Of a stretch of DNA of 30,087 nt, positions 22,421 to 30,087 are shown piece after piece. Under the pieces are notes generated by a model. The model searched no databases. It was not told the DNA's origin and saw only the letters and a list, made by a program, of their open reading frames with translations. How positions within the stretch are numbered: position 1 is the first letter of the stretch; every line of letters starts with the position of its first letter. Source of the stretch: M55B118 sp041694275 (lineage in GTDB: Bacteria > Bacillota_I > Bacilli_A > Izemoplasmatales > Izemoplasmataceae); NCBI GenBank assembly GCA_041694275.1, contig JASMTQ010000064.1:1-30087 (forward strand), in the 5' to 3' direction. Position numbers and translations under genes: made by a program.

Positions 22421-22446
22421 TATATCACACTGACAAATATTGTCAA
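22419..22446 (-). promoter_or_regulatory. Promoter of dps
   Basis: Minus-strand TTGACA (22446-22441), 16 bp, TATACT (22424-22419). It begins only 18 bp after the atpC stop. A small inverted repeat (TTGACA...TGTCAG) spans the -35. No terminator is seen between atpC and dps. Confidence 0.82.
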
Positions 22447-22464
22447 GGTTGGTACACGGAATAA

Positions 22465-22857
22465 TCATTCTTTGGAAGCTTGCGCCTTTTTGATGTTTTC
22501 CTTGAGTTCTCTTTCGGCTTTAAGGAAATCCTTGGTTCTTCTTCTGTTTTCTTCAAGGCGTTCTTTTCGCACGGTATTGAGGTGTTCGAGCGCACTGTCC
22601 TTGTTAAGGCCTACATGCGCCTCCTGTGCGATAATATTAACGGTACTGTCTCTGTTTTCAAGAGCACCGTTGATAATGACACTGTAGACGAATTCCCCGT
22701 CTTTGACCATTTTCACATACCCTACGTCAATGGTTGATATCAGTGGCGCATGGTTGTCAAGAATCGCAAATTCTCCATTGTTTTTGGAGCTTACGACGAT
22801 ATAATCGAGCGTTTCATTGTAAAGTTCGCCTTCGGGTGTGAATACAACCAGATTCAT
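22465..22857 (-). CDS. atpC: ATP synthase epsilon subunit
   Basis: Central-stalk subunit of F1 that also regulates ATP hydrolysis. 130 residues: an N-terminal beta-sandwich (VFTPEGELYNETLDYIVV, then GEFAILDNHAPLIST) and a C-terminal charged helical hairpin. ATG at 22857 has AGGTGA upstream, 8 bp after atpD. Last gene of the ATP synthase operon. Confidence 0.95.
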   Translation of the reverse strand: MNLVVFTPEGELYNETLDYIVVSSKNNGEFAILDNHAPLISTIDVGYVKMVKDGEFVYSVIINGALENRDSTVNIIAQEAHVGLNKDSALEHLNTVRKERLEENRRRTKDFLKAERELKENIKKAQASKE

Positions 22858-22865
22858 AGAATCAC

Positions 22866-24275
22866 CTACTCAAAACTTTCAGCTTTTTTAAGCACATCGT
22901 CGATGCTTCCAACTAGACGGAATGCATCCTCTGGAACATCGTCGTATTTCCCATCAAGAATGCCTTTGAATCCACGAATGGTTTCCTCGACTGGTACGTA
23001 AGACCCTTTTTGACCGGTAAACTGTTCCGCAACGTGGAAGTTCTGTGAAAGGAATAGACGCAGACGTCTTGCACGGTGAACGACAAGTTTGTCCTCTTCA
23101 CTGAGCTCGTCCATACCTAGAATCGCGATGATGTCGAGCAAATCGTTATACCGCTGTATGGTTCTTTGGACTTCACGGGCGACGTTGTAGTGCTCGTCTC
23201 CAACAATTTTCGGCTCAAGGGCACGCGAGGTGCTCGCAAGCGGATCGACTGCTGGATAAATCCCTTCCTCACTGATTTTACGGCTGAGGTTTGTTGTCGC
23301 ATCAAGGTGAGCGAACGTTGTTGCTGGGGCGGGGTCCGTGTAGTCATCCGCTGGCACGTATACGGCCTGGATTGATGTAATGGACCCTTCCTTGGTGGAT
23401 GTGATCCGTTCTTGGAGTTTCCCCATTTCTGTAGCGAGGGTTGGCTGATACCCAACAGCTGAAGGCATCCGGCCTAAAAGCGCGGAAACTTCCTGACCTG
23501 CCTGGGTAAACCGGTAAATATTGTCAATGAAAAGCAGCACGTCCTGTTTCTTCTTGTCACGGAAATGTTCTGCCATGGTAAGGCCTGTAAGCCCTACGCG
23601 CATTCTGGCTCCAGGGGGTTCGTTCATTTGTCCAAAGACCATGGCGGTCTTGTTGATAACACCGGATTCAGTCATTTCGTGGTAAAGGTCGTTCCCCTCG
23701 CGGGTACGCTCTCCTACACCTGAGAATACACTGATACCACCGTGTTCCTGTGCGACGTTGTGGATAAGTTCCTGAATAAGCACGGTTTTTCCTACTCCGG
23801 CACCACCAAAGAGTCCGATCTTACCACCTTTAACATAAGGGGCCAGCAAGTCGACAACCTTGATGCCGGTTTCTAGAATCTCCGTTTCGCTGCTTATTTC
23901 ATCGAGCTTTGGTGCGGGTCTGTGAATCGGCATGCGTTCGATATCCTTGGCAAGTTTGTCCTGATCATCAATTTCTTCACCAAGAACATTGAAAATTCTT
24001 CCAAGTGTGGCGTTGCCCACAGGAACAGAAATCGGTGCCCCTAAATCGAGCACTTCCATCCCTCTTGTAAGACCATCTGTGGAGTCCATTGCGATGGTCC
24101 TGACAACATTGTCACCAAGATGCAATGACACTTCAAGTGTCAATGATTCAGGTGAGCCTGCCTTGGCTTCTTTTCCACGTTCGATTTTTAGCGCATGGTT
24201 GATCTCAGGAAGGTCCTCTTCGAACATAACATCGACAACAGGACCCATTACCTGTACTATTTTTCCTGTATTCAT
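22866..24275 (-). CDS. atpD: ATP synthase beta subunit
   Basis: Catalytic F1 subunit. 469 residues. Walker A GGAGVGKT (157-164), the GERTREGNDLY segment, Walker B LLFIDNIYRFTQAG and the DELSEED lever (DELSEEDK) near the C-terminus. ATG at 24275 has GAGGAGG upstream. Confidence 0.98.
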   Translation of the reverse strand: MNTGKIVQVMGPVVDVMFEEDLPEINHALKIERGKEAKAGSPESLTLEVSLHLGDNVVRTIAMDSTDGLTRGMEVLDLGAPISVPVGNATLGRIFNVLGEEIDDQDKLAKDIERMPIHRPAPKLDEISSETEILETGIKVVDLLAPYVKGGKIGLFGGAGVGKTVLIQELIHNVAQEHGGISVFSGVGERTREGNDLYHEMTESGVINKTAMVFGQMNEPPGARMRVGLTGLTMAEHFRDKKKQDVLLFIDNIYRFTQAGQEVSALLGRMPSAVGYQPTLATEMGKLQERITSTKEGSITSIQAVYVPADDYTDPAPATTFAHLDATTNLSRKISEEGIYPAVDPLASTSRALEPKIVGDEHYNVAREVQRTIQRYNDLLDIIAILGMDELSEEDKLVVHRARRLRLFLSQNFHVAEQFTGQKGSYVPVEETIRGFKGILDGKYDDVPEDAFRLVGSIDDVLKKAESFE

Positions 24276-24287
24276 AGTGTTCCTCCT

Positions 24288-25190
24288 CTAATTCACCGCT
24301 TCGGAGCCACCGATGATGTCGGTCAGTTCGATGGTGATAGCGTTTTGTCTTGCACGGTTGTATTTGAGCTGCAAAGAATCAATTAGGTCATTAGCATTAT
24401 CGGTGGCGCTTTGCATCGCCGTCATTCTTGAAGCGTGTTCACTGGCTTTGGATTCCAAAATCATGCCATACAAGGTATTGACGACATACATAGGCATCAA
24501 TTGATAAAGCACATTTGACGCGGAAGGCTCATAGAAATACATGAGTTTGAACCCTTCCTCTGTACTTTCGTCGTTTTTGGCATCCTGAATCGTATCAACC
24601 ATCGGATTAAACTCCAATGGAACCAGTGTCTGATTCTTGACATTTTGTGTGAGCGTGTTGACATACTCGTTGTAAAACACATCAATCTTGTCCACTTCGC
24701 CCGATAGATAGGCCTTGATGAAACGGTCGCTTATCGGCTGAAAATCAACAAATTGAATATCGTCGCGAACCTGGATCACATCGTCATTCATAAGTTCGTA
24801 TCCATTGCGTCTCGCAAAGTTGAATGCCTTGAATCCAAGGGCGATGATCACAAATTCGTCATGTGACTCGTGTGTCTCTTTTACGTGTTTTTCAAACGCT
24901 TTGAACGTGTTGCTGTTGTATGGTCCTGCGAGCCCTCTGTCAGAAGACACGATAATGTAGGCTGTCTTGTGTATTTCACGAGCCTCAAGCATCGGATGTG
25001 TGAGTTCAGAGTCAGTGGAGAGCACATTTGAAAGCACTTTGGACAAGCGCTTGGCAAGGGGACGAAAAGCGTAGATGCTTCGTTCGGCTTTTCTAAGCTT
25101 GGACGCACTGACCATGTGCATCGCCTTCGTAATCTGCGAGGTTTTTTCTGTTGCATTGATACGTTGTTTTATATCACGCATGGAAGCCAT
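24288..25190 (-). CDS. atpG: ATP synthase gamma subunit
   Basis: Rotating central shaft. 300 residues. N-terminal helix MRDIKQRINATEKTSQIT, the conserved SDRGLAGPYN segment, and C-terminal ASRMTAMQSATDNA plus the closing helix with YNRARQNAITIEL. ATG at 25190 has AGGATGGTGAG upstream; an ATG three codons later is also possible. Confidence 0.97.
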   Translation of the reverse strand: MASMRDIKQRINATEKTSQITKAMHMVSASKLRKAERSIYAFRPLAKRLSKVLSNVLSTDSELTHPMLEAREIHKTAYIIVSSDRGLAGPYNSNTFKAFEKHVKETHESHDEFVIIALGFKAFNFARRNGYELMNDDVIQVRDDIQFVDFQPISDRFIKAYLSGEVDKIDVFYNEYVNTLTQNVKNQTLVPLEFNPMVDTIQDAKNDESTEEGFKLMYFYEPSASNVLYQLMPMYVVNTLYGMILESKASEHASRMTAMQSATDNANDLIDSLQLKYNRARQNAITIELTDIIGGSEAVN

Positions 25191-25205
25191 GGTCTCACCA
25201 TCCTA

Positions 25206-26714
25206 TCAGGCAAAAGATTTTTTGAAGTTTTCAATAACTTCATTCATGTCACTCGCTTCAGGAAGTGTTCCTTCTTCACGAATGTGCTTAAGCAGTTCCG
25301 ACCCTTTTTCACTGGCTTCAAAAGCGTCGTGAAGGCTGGATTCGAAACGTCCGATGTCATCAATTTTGACATCGTCCAAATACCCTTTGGTCAGAGCGTA
25401 AATACTTACGACCTGTTTTTCTACCGGCATGACTTCGTGCAAGCCCTGCTTGAGTATTTCAACAGTTCTCTCACCACGGTTGAGTTTTTTCTTGGTCGCA
25501 TCGTCGAGATCGGATCCAAACTGTGTAAAACTTTCGAGTTCACGGAAGCTTGCCAGGTCAAGACGCAGTGTCCCTGAAACCTTCTTGATGGCTTTCGTCT
25601 GTGCACTGCCTCCAACACGCGAAACACTGAGCCCTGCATTGATCGCAGGACGAACACCGGTATAAAAGAGGTCGCTTTGAAGGAAAATCTGACCATCGGT
25701 GATACTAATGACGTTGGTAGGAATATAGGCACTGATATCGCCTGCCTGGGTTTCGATGATTGGAAGTGCGGTAATAGAGCCGCCTCCAAGGTCGTCGTTG
25801 AGTTTTGCAGCACGCTCAAGTAGGCGTGAATGCAAATAGAATACATCCCCAGGGAACGCTTCGCGTCCTGGTGGACGTCTTAGAAGCAGACTGAGTTCAC
25901 GGTAGGCGTTCGCGTGTTTGGTGAGGTCATCGTAGACCACGAGCACACTTTTGCCTTCGAACATGAATTTTTCCCCAATCGATACTCCTGCATAGGGTGC
26001 AAGATACAACAGGGGAGCGGGTTCACTGGCAGAAGCACTGACAATGGTCGTGTACTCCATCGCCCCATGCTCTTTCAAGGTTTCTTGAACCTGCGCAACC
26101 GTGGATTCCTTTTGTCCGATCGCTACATAGATACAAATAACATCTTCATCTTTTTGATTGATGATTGTATCAAGCGCAACCGAAGTTTTCCCGGTTTGTC
26201 TGTCTCCGATAATAAGCTCACGTTGTCCGCGTCCAATGGGAACCAGTGCGTCAAGCACCTTGATCCCGGTTTGAAGCGGCTCATCAACGGATTTACGAGC
26301 CATGACGCCTTGCGCCTTGACTTCCAGGGGACGGGTTTCCTTCGCATTGATTGCGCCGAGACCATCAAGTGGCATCCCAAGAGGGTTTACAATGCGTCCA
26401 ATCAATTCATCGCCTACGGGGACTTCAAGGATATTTCCCGTTGTCTTGACTTCGTCACCTTCGCGGATTTCGGTGGATTCATCAAGAATGATGACCCCAA
26501 CGTGATCCTGTTCTAAGTTCTGAGCCATTCCGTACACGCCGCTAGAAAATTCCAGCAACTCTCCACTCATGGCGTCATCGAGGCCATGAACAAGGGCGAT
26601 GCCGTCTCCGACACTGATGACGGTTCCGACATTTTCCGTTTTGATATCTTTACTGTACTTTGAGATTTGTTCCTTTATGAGGGAACTGATTTCTCCTGCG
26701 TTAATTTTGCTCAT
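25206..26714 (-). CDS. atpA: ATP synthase alpha subunit
   Basis: Non-catalytic nucleotide-binding F1 subunit. 502 residues. Walker A GDRQTGKT (170-177), the VVYDDLTKHANAYRELSLLL segment and the RPAINAGLSVSRVGG signature. ATG at 26714 has AGGTG upstream, 12 bp after atpH. Confidence 0.98.
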   Translation of the reverse strand: MSKINAGEISSLIKEQISKYSKDIKTENVGTVISVGDGIALVHGLDDAMSGELLEFSSGVYGMAQNLEQDHVGVIILDESTEIREGDEVKTTGNILEVPVGDELIGRIVNPLGMPLDGLGAINAKETRPLEVKAQGVMARKSVDEPLQTGIKVLDALVPIGRGQRELIIGDRQTGKTSVALDTIINQKDEDVICIYVAIGQKESTVAQVQETLKEHGAMEYTTIVSASASEPAPLLYLAPYAGVSIGEKFMFEGKSVLVVYDDLTKHANAYRELSLLLRRPPGREAFPGDVFYLHSRLLERAAKLNDDLGGGSITALPIIETQAGDISAYIPTNVISITDGQIFLQSDLFYTGVRPAINAGLSVSRVGGSAQTKAIKKVSGTLRLDLASFRELESFTQFGSDLDDATKKKLNRGERTVEILKQGLHEVMPVEKQVVSIYALTKGYLDDVKIDDIGRFESSLHDAFEASEKGSELLKHIREEGTLPEASDMNEVIENFKKSFA

Positions 26715-26726
26715 ATTTTCACCTGC

Positions 26727-27242
26727 TTAATTGGTCAATCGACTTTGAAACTGTTTCAAGGTACTGTTCACTGTATCATCAACGACTTTGCCATCAAATT
26801 CATAGCGCAAGCCGCCGACGATCGTTTCATCAATTCTGTTTTCAATAGTCACCTTGCGGTGATACTTGTTTGCAAACTGATCCTTGAGTGCGGTTTTGCG
26901 TTTATCATTCAGTGGTTTTTGACTGTAGACGACCACATGCATTTCATTGGCCTGTCTGGACCGTATATCCTTGTAGCTTTCAAGGATGTCTTCAAGATGA
27001 TCGAAGCGGTTTTTATCTATGAGAAGATAGAGCAGATTTCTGAAAGTTTCAAGAAGTGACAGTTCAGAAATGATGGCTTTCTTGTCTTTTTTTTGCACAC
27101 CCGGGTGCATAAAGTAGCTCATGGTATTCTCATTCATGCCTTCAACAAATGCATCAAACGCCTTTTCTACGTCTACTGACTGATTGTTTTCAAGGGCAAG
27201 CTCAAAAAGCGCAATCGCGTATTGTTCGCTGAGTGCGCTCAT
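26727..27242 (-). CDS. atpH: ATP synthase delta subunit
   Basis: Peripheral-stalk cap linking subunit b to F1 (OSCP family). 171 residues. N-terminal helical domain from YAIALFELALE and the C-terminal family signature ENRIDETIVGGLRYEFDGKVVD (split here for length: ENRIDETIVGG then LRYEFDGKVVD). The ATG overlaps the atpF stop by 4 nt (ATGA), and gene order fits. Confidence 0.95.
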   Translation of the reverse strand: MSALSEQYAIALFELALENNQSVDVEKAFDAFVEGMNENTMSYFMHPGVQKKDKKAIISELSLLETFRNLLYLLIDKNRFDHLEDILESYKDIRSRQANEMHVVVYSQKPLNDKRKTALKDQFANKYHRKVTIENRIDETIVGGLRYEFDGKVVDDTVNSTLKQFQSRLTN

Positions 27243-27766
27243 TGTTTATTGACCTCTTCAATCGCTTCATCAATCAGTTTGTCATAGACGCGCTTGCTGA
27301 TTTGCTTTTTGATTGCCTTTTCAGAGAGAAGACTTGCGATTTCAACGATTTCCTCGCGGAGTTCGTTCCTTGCAACTTCAACCTCCTGCTCGATGTCCTT
27401 ACGGGCATTTTTCTTTACCTGCTGGGCATCTTTTTTGGCATCTTCAAGAATAGTGCGCTTCTTCTCTTCAGCCTGATTCTTGGCTTCATCCACAATGGAT
27501 TTGGCTTCTTCACGGGCTTCGGCCAAGGCCTCTTCAGCATCTGTTTTAAGCGTATTCGCTTCTTCATTTTTCGATGTGGCATCTTCTATTTCCTTGTTGA
27601 TGAAATTTCTTCTCTGGTCCAAAAAATCTGTGACCTTGTCCCAAAAGAAAAGTTTAACGACAACGACAAGGATGAGTGTGGCAACGATCTGAATGACCAT
27701 TTCCACAGGATCCACGCCAAGCGCGATATCAACAAGTCTTTGAATTGCTTCTGCAACAGCTGTCAT
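27239..27766 (-). CDS. atpF: ATP synthase subunit b
   Basis: Peripheral stalk of the ATP synthase. About 175 residues: a membrane segment at about 22-40 (VIQIVATLILVVVVKLFFW) followed by a long charged coiled coil. It is homologous to b throughout. Two adjacent ATG codons exist; the second (27766) is preferred because GGAGG is 7 nt upstream of it and only 4 nt from the first (27769). Confidence 0.94.
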   Translation of the reverse strand: MTAVAEAIQRLVDIALGVDPVEMVIQIVATLILVVVVKLFFWDKVTDFLDQRRNFINKEIEDATSKNEEANTLKTDAEEALAEAREEAKSIVDEAKNQAEEKKRTILEDAKKDAQQVKKNARKDIEQEVEVARNELREEIVEIASLLSEKAIKKQISKRVYDKLIDEAIEEVNKQ

Positions 27767-27792
27767 CATGCTGCCTCCAATCTGTTAGCCTT

Positions 27793-28038
27793 TTATTGTC
27801 CGATTAGTACAAAGGCGATGATCAAGGCGTAAAGCCCTGTGGTTTCAGCCATTGCTTGTCCGACAAGCATGGTTGTGGTGATCTTACCAATTGCTTCTGG
27901 TTGACGCCCTACAGCCTCAACAGCTTTACCTGCGGCAAACCCCTGTCCAATCCCAGGACCAATCCCTGCGATCATAGCAATTCCTGCACCGAGTAAAGAA
28001 AGTGCGGTTACAAATTCTGCATTGAATACAATTTCCAT
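27793..28038 (-). CDS. atpE: ATP synthase subunit c with Na+-binding signature
   Basis: Proteolipid of the membrane rotor ring. 81 residues, two membrane helices joined by the GRQPEA loop (44-49). Helix 1 has AGIGPGIGQGFAAG with Q32; helix 2 has GQAMAETTGLY with E65, T66, T67 and Y70. In the Na+ enzymes of Ilyobacter/Propionigenium and Acetobacterium the ion is held by Q32, E65, S/T66 and (via water) T67, with Y70 supporting. All are present here, so Na+ coupling is likely. ATG at 28038 has GGAGG upstream. The 63-bp gap to atpB has no terminator. Confidence 0.97.
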   Translation of the reverse strand: MEIVFNAEFVTALSLLGAGIAMIAGIGPGIGQGFAAGKAVEAVGRQPEAIGKITTTMLVGQAMAETTGLYALIIAFVLIGQ

Positions 28039-28101
28039 GACATTTCCTCCTAATAACTTTTCTTAAATTTTTATATTATTTTTTTGGTGCGTGTAAACTT
28101 T

Positions 28102-28779
28102 TTATACTTCTGATTCTTCAACAGACATTGACAAAAACACGAGTAGAAGCATGAAGTAGACAAATGCCTGAATCAGTCCAAAACCGATATTGAAAATCGG
28201 ATGAACGACGATGGTGGTAGCCAGGACGCCGAATACGTTGTTTAGAAGATTGAATACGACAATTCCTATGACCGTTCCCGATAATAGGTTCCCAAACAAA
28301 CGAAGGCCCATGGCAAGTGGTGCCGAAACTTCACTGAGAAGGTTGAGCGGCAACAGCAACGGCGTTGGTGAGGACAAATCCTTGATGCGTTTGACAGGTC
28401 CTCTTACAATCACCCCGGAAATCTGAATGACTGCAAAGGCCATAAAACTGAAAGCAAGCGCAATACTCACATTAGAAAGCGGAGTTGCAAGTCCAAAAAG
28501 ACTCGCGGTATTGGCTAGCGCCAGATACAATAAAAAAGCGAGCAGTATCGGAGCGAATGTCCGCCATTTCTTTCCATAGAAATCCTCGATGAAGCTATTG
28601 AGAAGGTCTATTCCCATGACCACCAGGAAAACAGGGCCTTTTATGGGTTTTTCCGGATTTAGACGATCCACTCTTTTTCCGAGAATCACTACAATGATGC
28701 TAAGTGCGAGTGTCACTATGATCGAGGCTCTGAGCGCTGCGGTCAAATTTGTCCAGAAATCAAGAACCGTATCAAGCAT
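28102..28779 (-). CDS. atpB: ATP synthase subunit a
   Basis: Stator subunit forming the ion half-channels next to the c ring. About 225 residues, five to six membrane helices. The essential arginine lies in APLAMGLRLFGNLLSG. The following helix and the C-terminal GFGLIQAFVYFMLL segment are family-typical. Two in-frame ATG codons: the second (28779) has GGAGG at 9 nt, the first (28785) at only 3 nt, so the second is preferred. It overlaps the end of atpI. Confidence 0.95.
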   Translation of the reverse strand: MLDTVLDFWTNLTAALRASIIVTLALSIIVVILGKRVDRLNPEKPIKGPVFLVVMGIDLLNSFIEDFYGKKWRTFAPILLAFLLYLALANTASLFGLATPLSNVSIALAFSFMAFAVIQISGVIVRGPVKRIKDLSSPTPLLLPLNLLSEVSAPLAMGLRLFGNLLSGTVIGIVVFNLLNNVFGVLATTIVVHPIFNIGFGLIQAFVYFMLLLVFLSMSVEESEV

Positions 28780-29152
28780 CGTCATCGCCCTCCTTGTGAA
28801 TTTTTGAGACCCACATCGTAATAAGCATTGCTACTTTAAAGGATGTGAACCCTATGAATGTAAAGATGATATCCAGACCATCGGAAAAATGCGCGATGGT
28901 CAGAATCAATATGTAAAATGCATAACGAAACGCATAATTCGTCATTGTGACCCGTTTCAAGGATTCAGGATCCTTTTGAGCGGCCTTTGTCGTGCGTTTG
29001 TAATTGTGGCTCATGAGCATGACGCTCACTGCAGACCCCAAAAAGAAACTCAACGCACTTTCATAATTGAATACGAGGTAGAACACCAGACTAAGTACCG
29101 CGATATAAATCCATACATAAAGAAACGTTTTGATAAAAGCCCGTTCAGTCAT
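28772..29152 (-). CDS. atpI: ATP synthase subunit I (AtpI-like membrane protein)
   Basis: 126 residues with four hydrophobic segments, starting MTERAFIKTFLYVWIYIAV. Position directly before atpB, size and topology fit AtpI, a helper for c-ring assembly. Sequence identity within this family is low, so the call leans on context. ATG at 29152 overlaps the upstream gene by 8 nt; the site ahead (GGGGC) is weak, suggesting coupled translation. A GTG at 29179 is less likely. Confidence 0.82.
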   Translation of the reverse strand: MTERAFIKTFLYVWIYIAVLSLVFYLVFNYESALSFFLGSAVSVMLMSHNYKRTTKAAQKDPESLKRVTMTNYAFRYAFYILILTIAHFSDGLDIIFTFIGFTSFKVAMLITMWVSKIHKEGDDDA

Positions 29153-29369
29153 TGTTTTTTGCCCCCAAGCGGTATACACGGACCATGAGATTGCTTATGG
29201 CGGCAAGCGCCCCAAGAATCATCAACACGATCGTGAATTTATCCTCTAAGGAAAATAGATGATCGAGACCAAGTCCAATGAAGTACCCTACTGCAACTGC
29301 GGCAATCGCTTCATAGATGAAGTTTGTGGCAATCGCAAGCAGTTTCAATATGAACTTTCTGTCTGTCAT
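29145..29369 (-). CDS. atpZ: AtpZ/AtpI-family small membrane protein
   Basis: 74 residues, two membrane hairpin helices (about 15-35 and 43-65), with the glycine-rich AVAVGYFIGLGLDHLF segment typical of AtpZ-like proteins at the head of ATP synthase operons. In alkaliphilic Bacillus, AtpZ with AtpI is linked to Mg2+ supply; that role is not shown here. ATG at 29369 has GGGGAGTG upstream, 23 bp after rpiB. Confidence 0.78.
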   Translation of the reverse strand: MTDRKFILKLLAIATNFIYEAIAAVAVGYFIGLGLDHLFSLEDKFTIVLMILGALAAISNLMVRVYRLGAKNND

Positions 29370-29392
29370 ATTACACTCCCCGGATACTTATT

Positions 29393-29827
29393 TCAGAAAT
29401 TTTCCAGTTTCCCAACACGACGTACGTGTCGTTCTTCACCAGAAAATTCGGTTTCAAGCCAGATTTCGGCAATCGCTTTAGCGAGTTCTTCACCAATCAC
29501 GCGACCACCCATGGCGAGCACGTTTGAATCATTGTGCCTTCTTGTGTCTTTTGCAGTAAACATATTATGCACAAGCGCAGCACGCACGCCATCAACCTTG
29601 TTGGCTTGAATGCTTACACCGATGCCGGTTCCACAAAAGACAATGCCGCGATCGACTTTACCGTCTCTCACGTCTTTGGCCACGGCTACTGCGAAATCAT
29701 TATAGTCACAGCTTTCTTCACTATTCGTACCGTAATCGGTAATGTCGTAGCCTTTTTCCTTCAAATGTTTGAAAACTTTCTCTTTCAGTTCAAAACCAGC
29801 ATGATCTGATCCGATTGCTATTTTCAT
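29393..29827 (-). CDS. rpiB: Ribose-5-phosphate isomerase B
   Basis: Interconverts ribose 5-phosphate and ribulose 5-phosphate; RpiB/LacAB family. 144 residues: MKIAIGSDHAGFELK, catalytic C65 in FCGTGIGVSIQANK, H98 in DTRRHNDSN and the GGRVIGEELA segment. The start ATG at 29827 has AGAGGTG 6 nt upstream; an in-frame GTG at 29836 overlaps that site and is rejected. It is the first gene after the promoter and is probably co-transcribed with the ATP synthase genes. Confidence 0.95.
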   Translation of the reverse strand: MKIAIGSDHAGFELKEKVFKHLKEKGYDITDYGTNSEESCDYNDFAVAVAKDVRDGKVDRGIVFCGTGIGVSIQANKVDGVRAALVHNMFTAKDTRRHNDSNVLAMGGRVIGEELAKAIAEIWLETEFSGEERHVRRVGKLENF

Positions 29828-29858
29828 TGAAAACACCTCTCTTTAATCACTCTAATCT

Positions 29859-29886
29859 ATTATATCAAATGGCTCGCAAAAGACAA
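29859..29886 (-). promoter_or_regulatory. Promoter of rpiB and probably the ATP synthase operon
   Basis: Minus-strand TTGTCT (29886-29881), 16 bp, TATAAT (29864-29859, consensus). No other promoter or terminator is evident between rpiB and atpC. Confidence 0.72.
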
Positions 29887-29919
29887 TCATATCACAAAGA
29901 TTGCAAACGGTTTCTTTGT

Positions 29920-30087
29920 CTAATGAAAATATTTTGACACTTCAGCATTGTTATCAACATCGAACACAAACGAACTCTCAGGCAGAACATTTTCGCCTTT
30001 TACACAGTAATCGACGCTTGATTCAAACACGTTCATATCTTTAATAGCGGATGATTTTTCCTTATGAAAGCTATGGCGACTCGCAAC
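29920..30087 (-). CDS. C-terminal end of an unrecognised protein (cut by window edge)
   Basis: An open frame of 55 residues enters from the right edge and ends at TAG (29922-29920). The visible part includes HKEKSSAIKDMNVFESSV and ends FVFDVDNNAEVSKYFH. No motif was recognised. No clear terminator follows; an ACAAAG...CTTTGT pairing just after the stop lacks a T run. Whether it is a real gene depends on sequence outside the window. Confidence 0.45.
   Translation of the reverse strand, partial: VASRHSFHKEKSSAIKDMNVFESSVDYCVKGENVLPESSFVFDVDNNAEVSKYFH

Noticed and set aside
22425..22464. Terminator between atpC and dps
   Set aside because: Only a 5-6 bp inverted repeat over the dps -35 is present, with no T run.
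25914..26516. Plus-strand 200-codon frame opposite atpA
   Set aside because: Antisense to conserved ATP synthase alpha sequence, with no independent support.
27233..27832. Plus-strand hydrophobic frame opposite atpF
   Set aside because: The apparent membrane-like character is the complement of the charged coiled coil of subunit b.

Overview
The window reads as chromosome from a mid-GC (roughly mid-40s % by eye) bacterium of the Bacillota/Mycoplasmatota side. Evidence: strong AGGAGG-type ribosome binding sites, TTGACA/TATAAT promoters, FabK instead of FabI, Firmicute-type gene clusters, and a cobalamin riboswitch feeding an ECF transporter. TGA is a frequent stop and TGG encodes Trp, so the code is standard and the mycoplasma/spiroplasma code is excluded. 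Several traits (ProRS without its editing insertion, S2 with a long tail, Na+-type c subunit) hint at a less-studied lineage, but the species cannot be named from sequence alone. All genes are on the minus strand except dut.

Layout, left to right. 1-5092: isoprenoid/envelope operon uppS-cdsA-dxr-rseP-proS, read leftward from a promoter near 5090; proS runs off the left edge. 5132-8563: translation block rpsB, tsf, pyrH, frr, with an intrinsic terminator after rpsB, a weaker hairpin after tsf and a strong terminator after frr. 8695-11275: vitamin B12 operon, consisting of a TTGACA promoter, cobalamin riboswitch, two tandem terminators, a lipoprotein combining a DUF4430/transcobalamin-beta-like domain with an alpha/alpha toroid, a second membrane-anchored DUF4430 protein, an ECF S component and a terminator. 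11269-11790: dut on the plus strand, with its promoter back to back with the riboswitch promoter and a bidirectional terminator shared with the fab operon. 11789-21020: an 11-gene fatty acid operon, acpP-accB-accC-accD-accA-fabH-fabK-fabD-fabG-fabF-fabZ, behind a perfect consensus promoter and two identical FabT-like palindromes. 21046-22446: birA (biotin ligase, which serves AccB) and dps with PerR-like operators. 22465-29886: rpiB followed by a complete F-type ATP synthase operon, atpZ-atpI-atpBEFHAGDC, whose c subunit carries the Na+-binding signature. 29920-30087: the C-terminal end of an unrecognised protein.

How the parts fit: ACC (biotinylated by BirA) and FAS-II make acyl chains, CdsA turns phosphatidic acid into CDP-diacylglycerol, and Dxr/UppS supply the undecaprenyl carrier, so the region is largely a membrane and envelope supply block next to core translation and energy genes. 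The most unusual part is the B12 operon. Its two extracytoplasmic proteins together resemble the two domains of animal intrinsic factor/transcobalamin, and they are placed under B12-riboswitch control beside an ECF substrate-binding component. The ECF energising module (EcfA/EcfA'/EcfT) and fabT are not in the window. No tRNA, rRNA, CRISPR array, transposase or prophage gene was seen. The only gene-free stretch above 300 bases (10946-11328) is filled by the riboswitch, its terminators and two divergent promoters.
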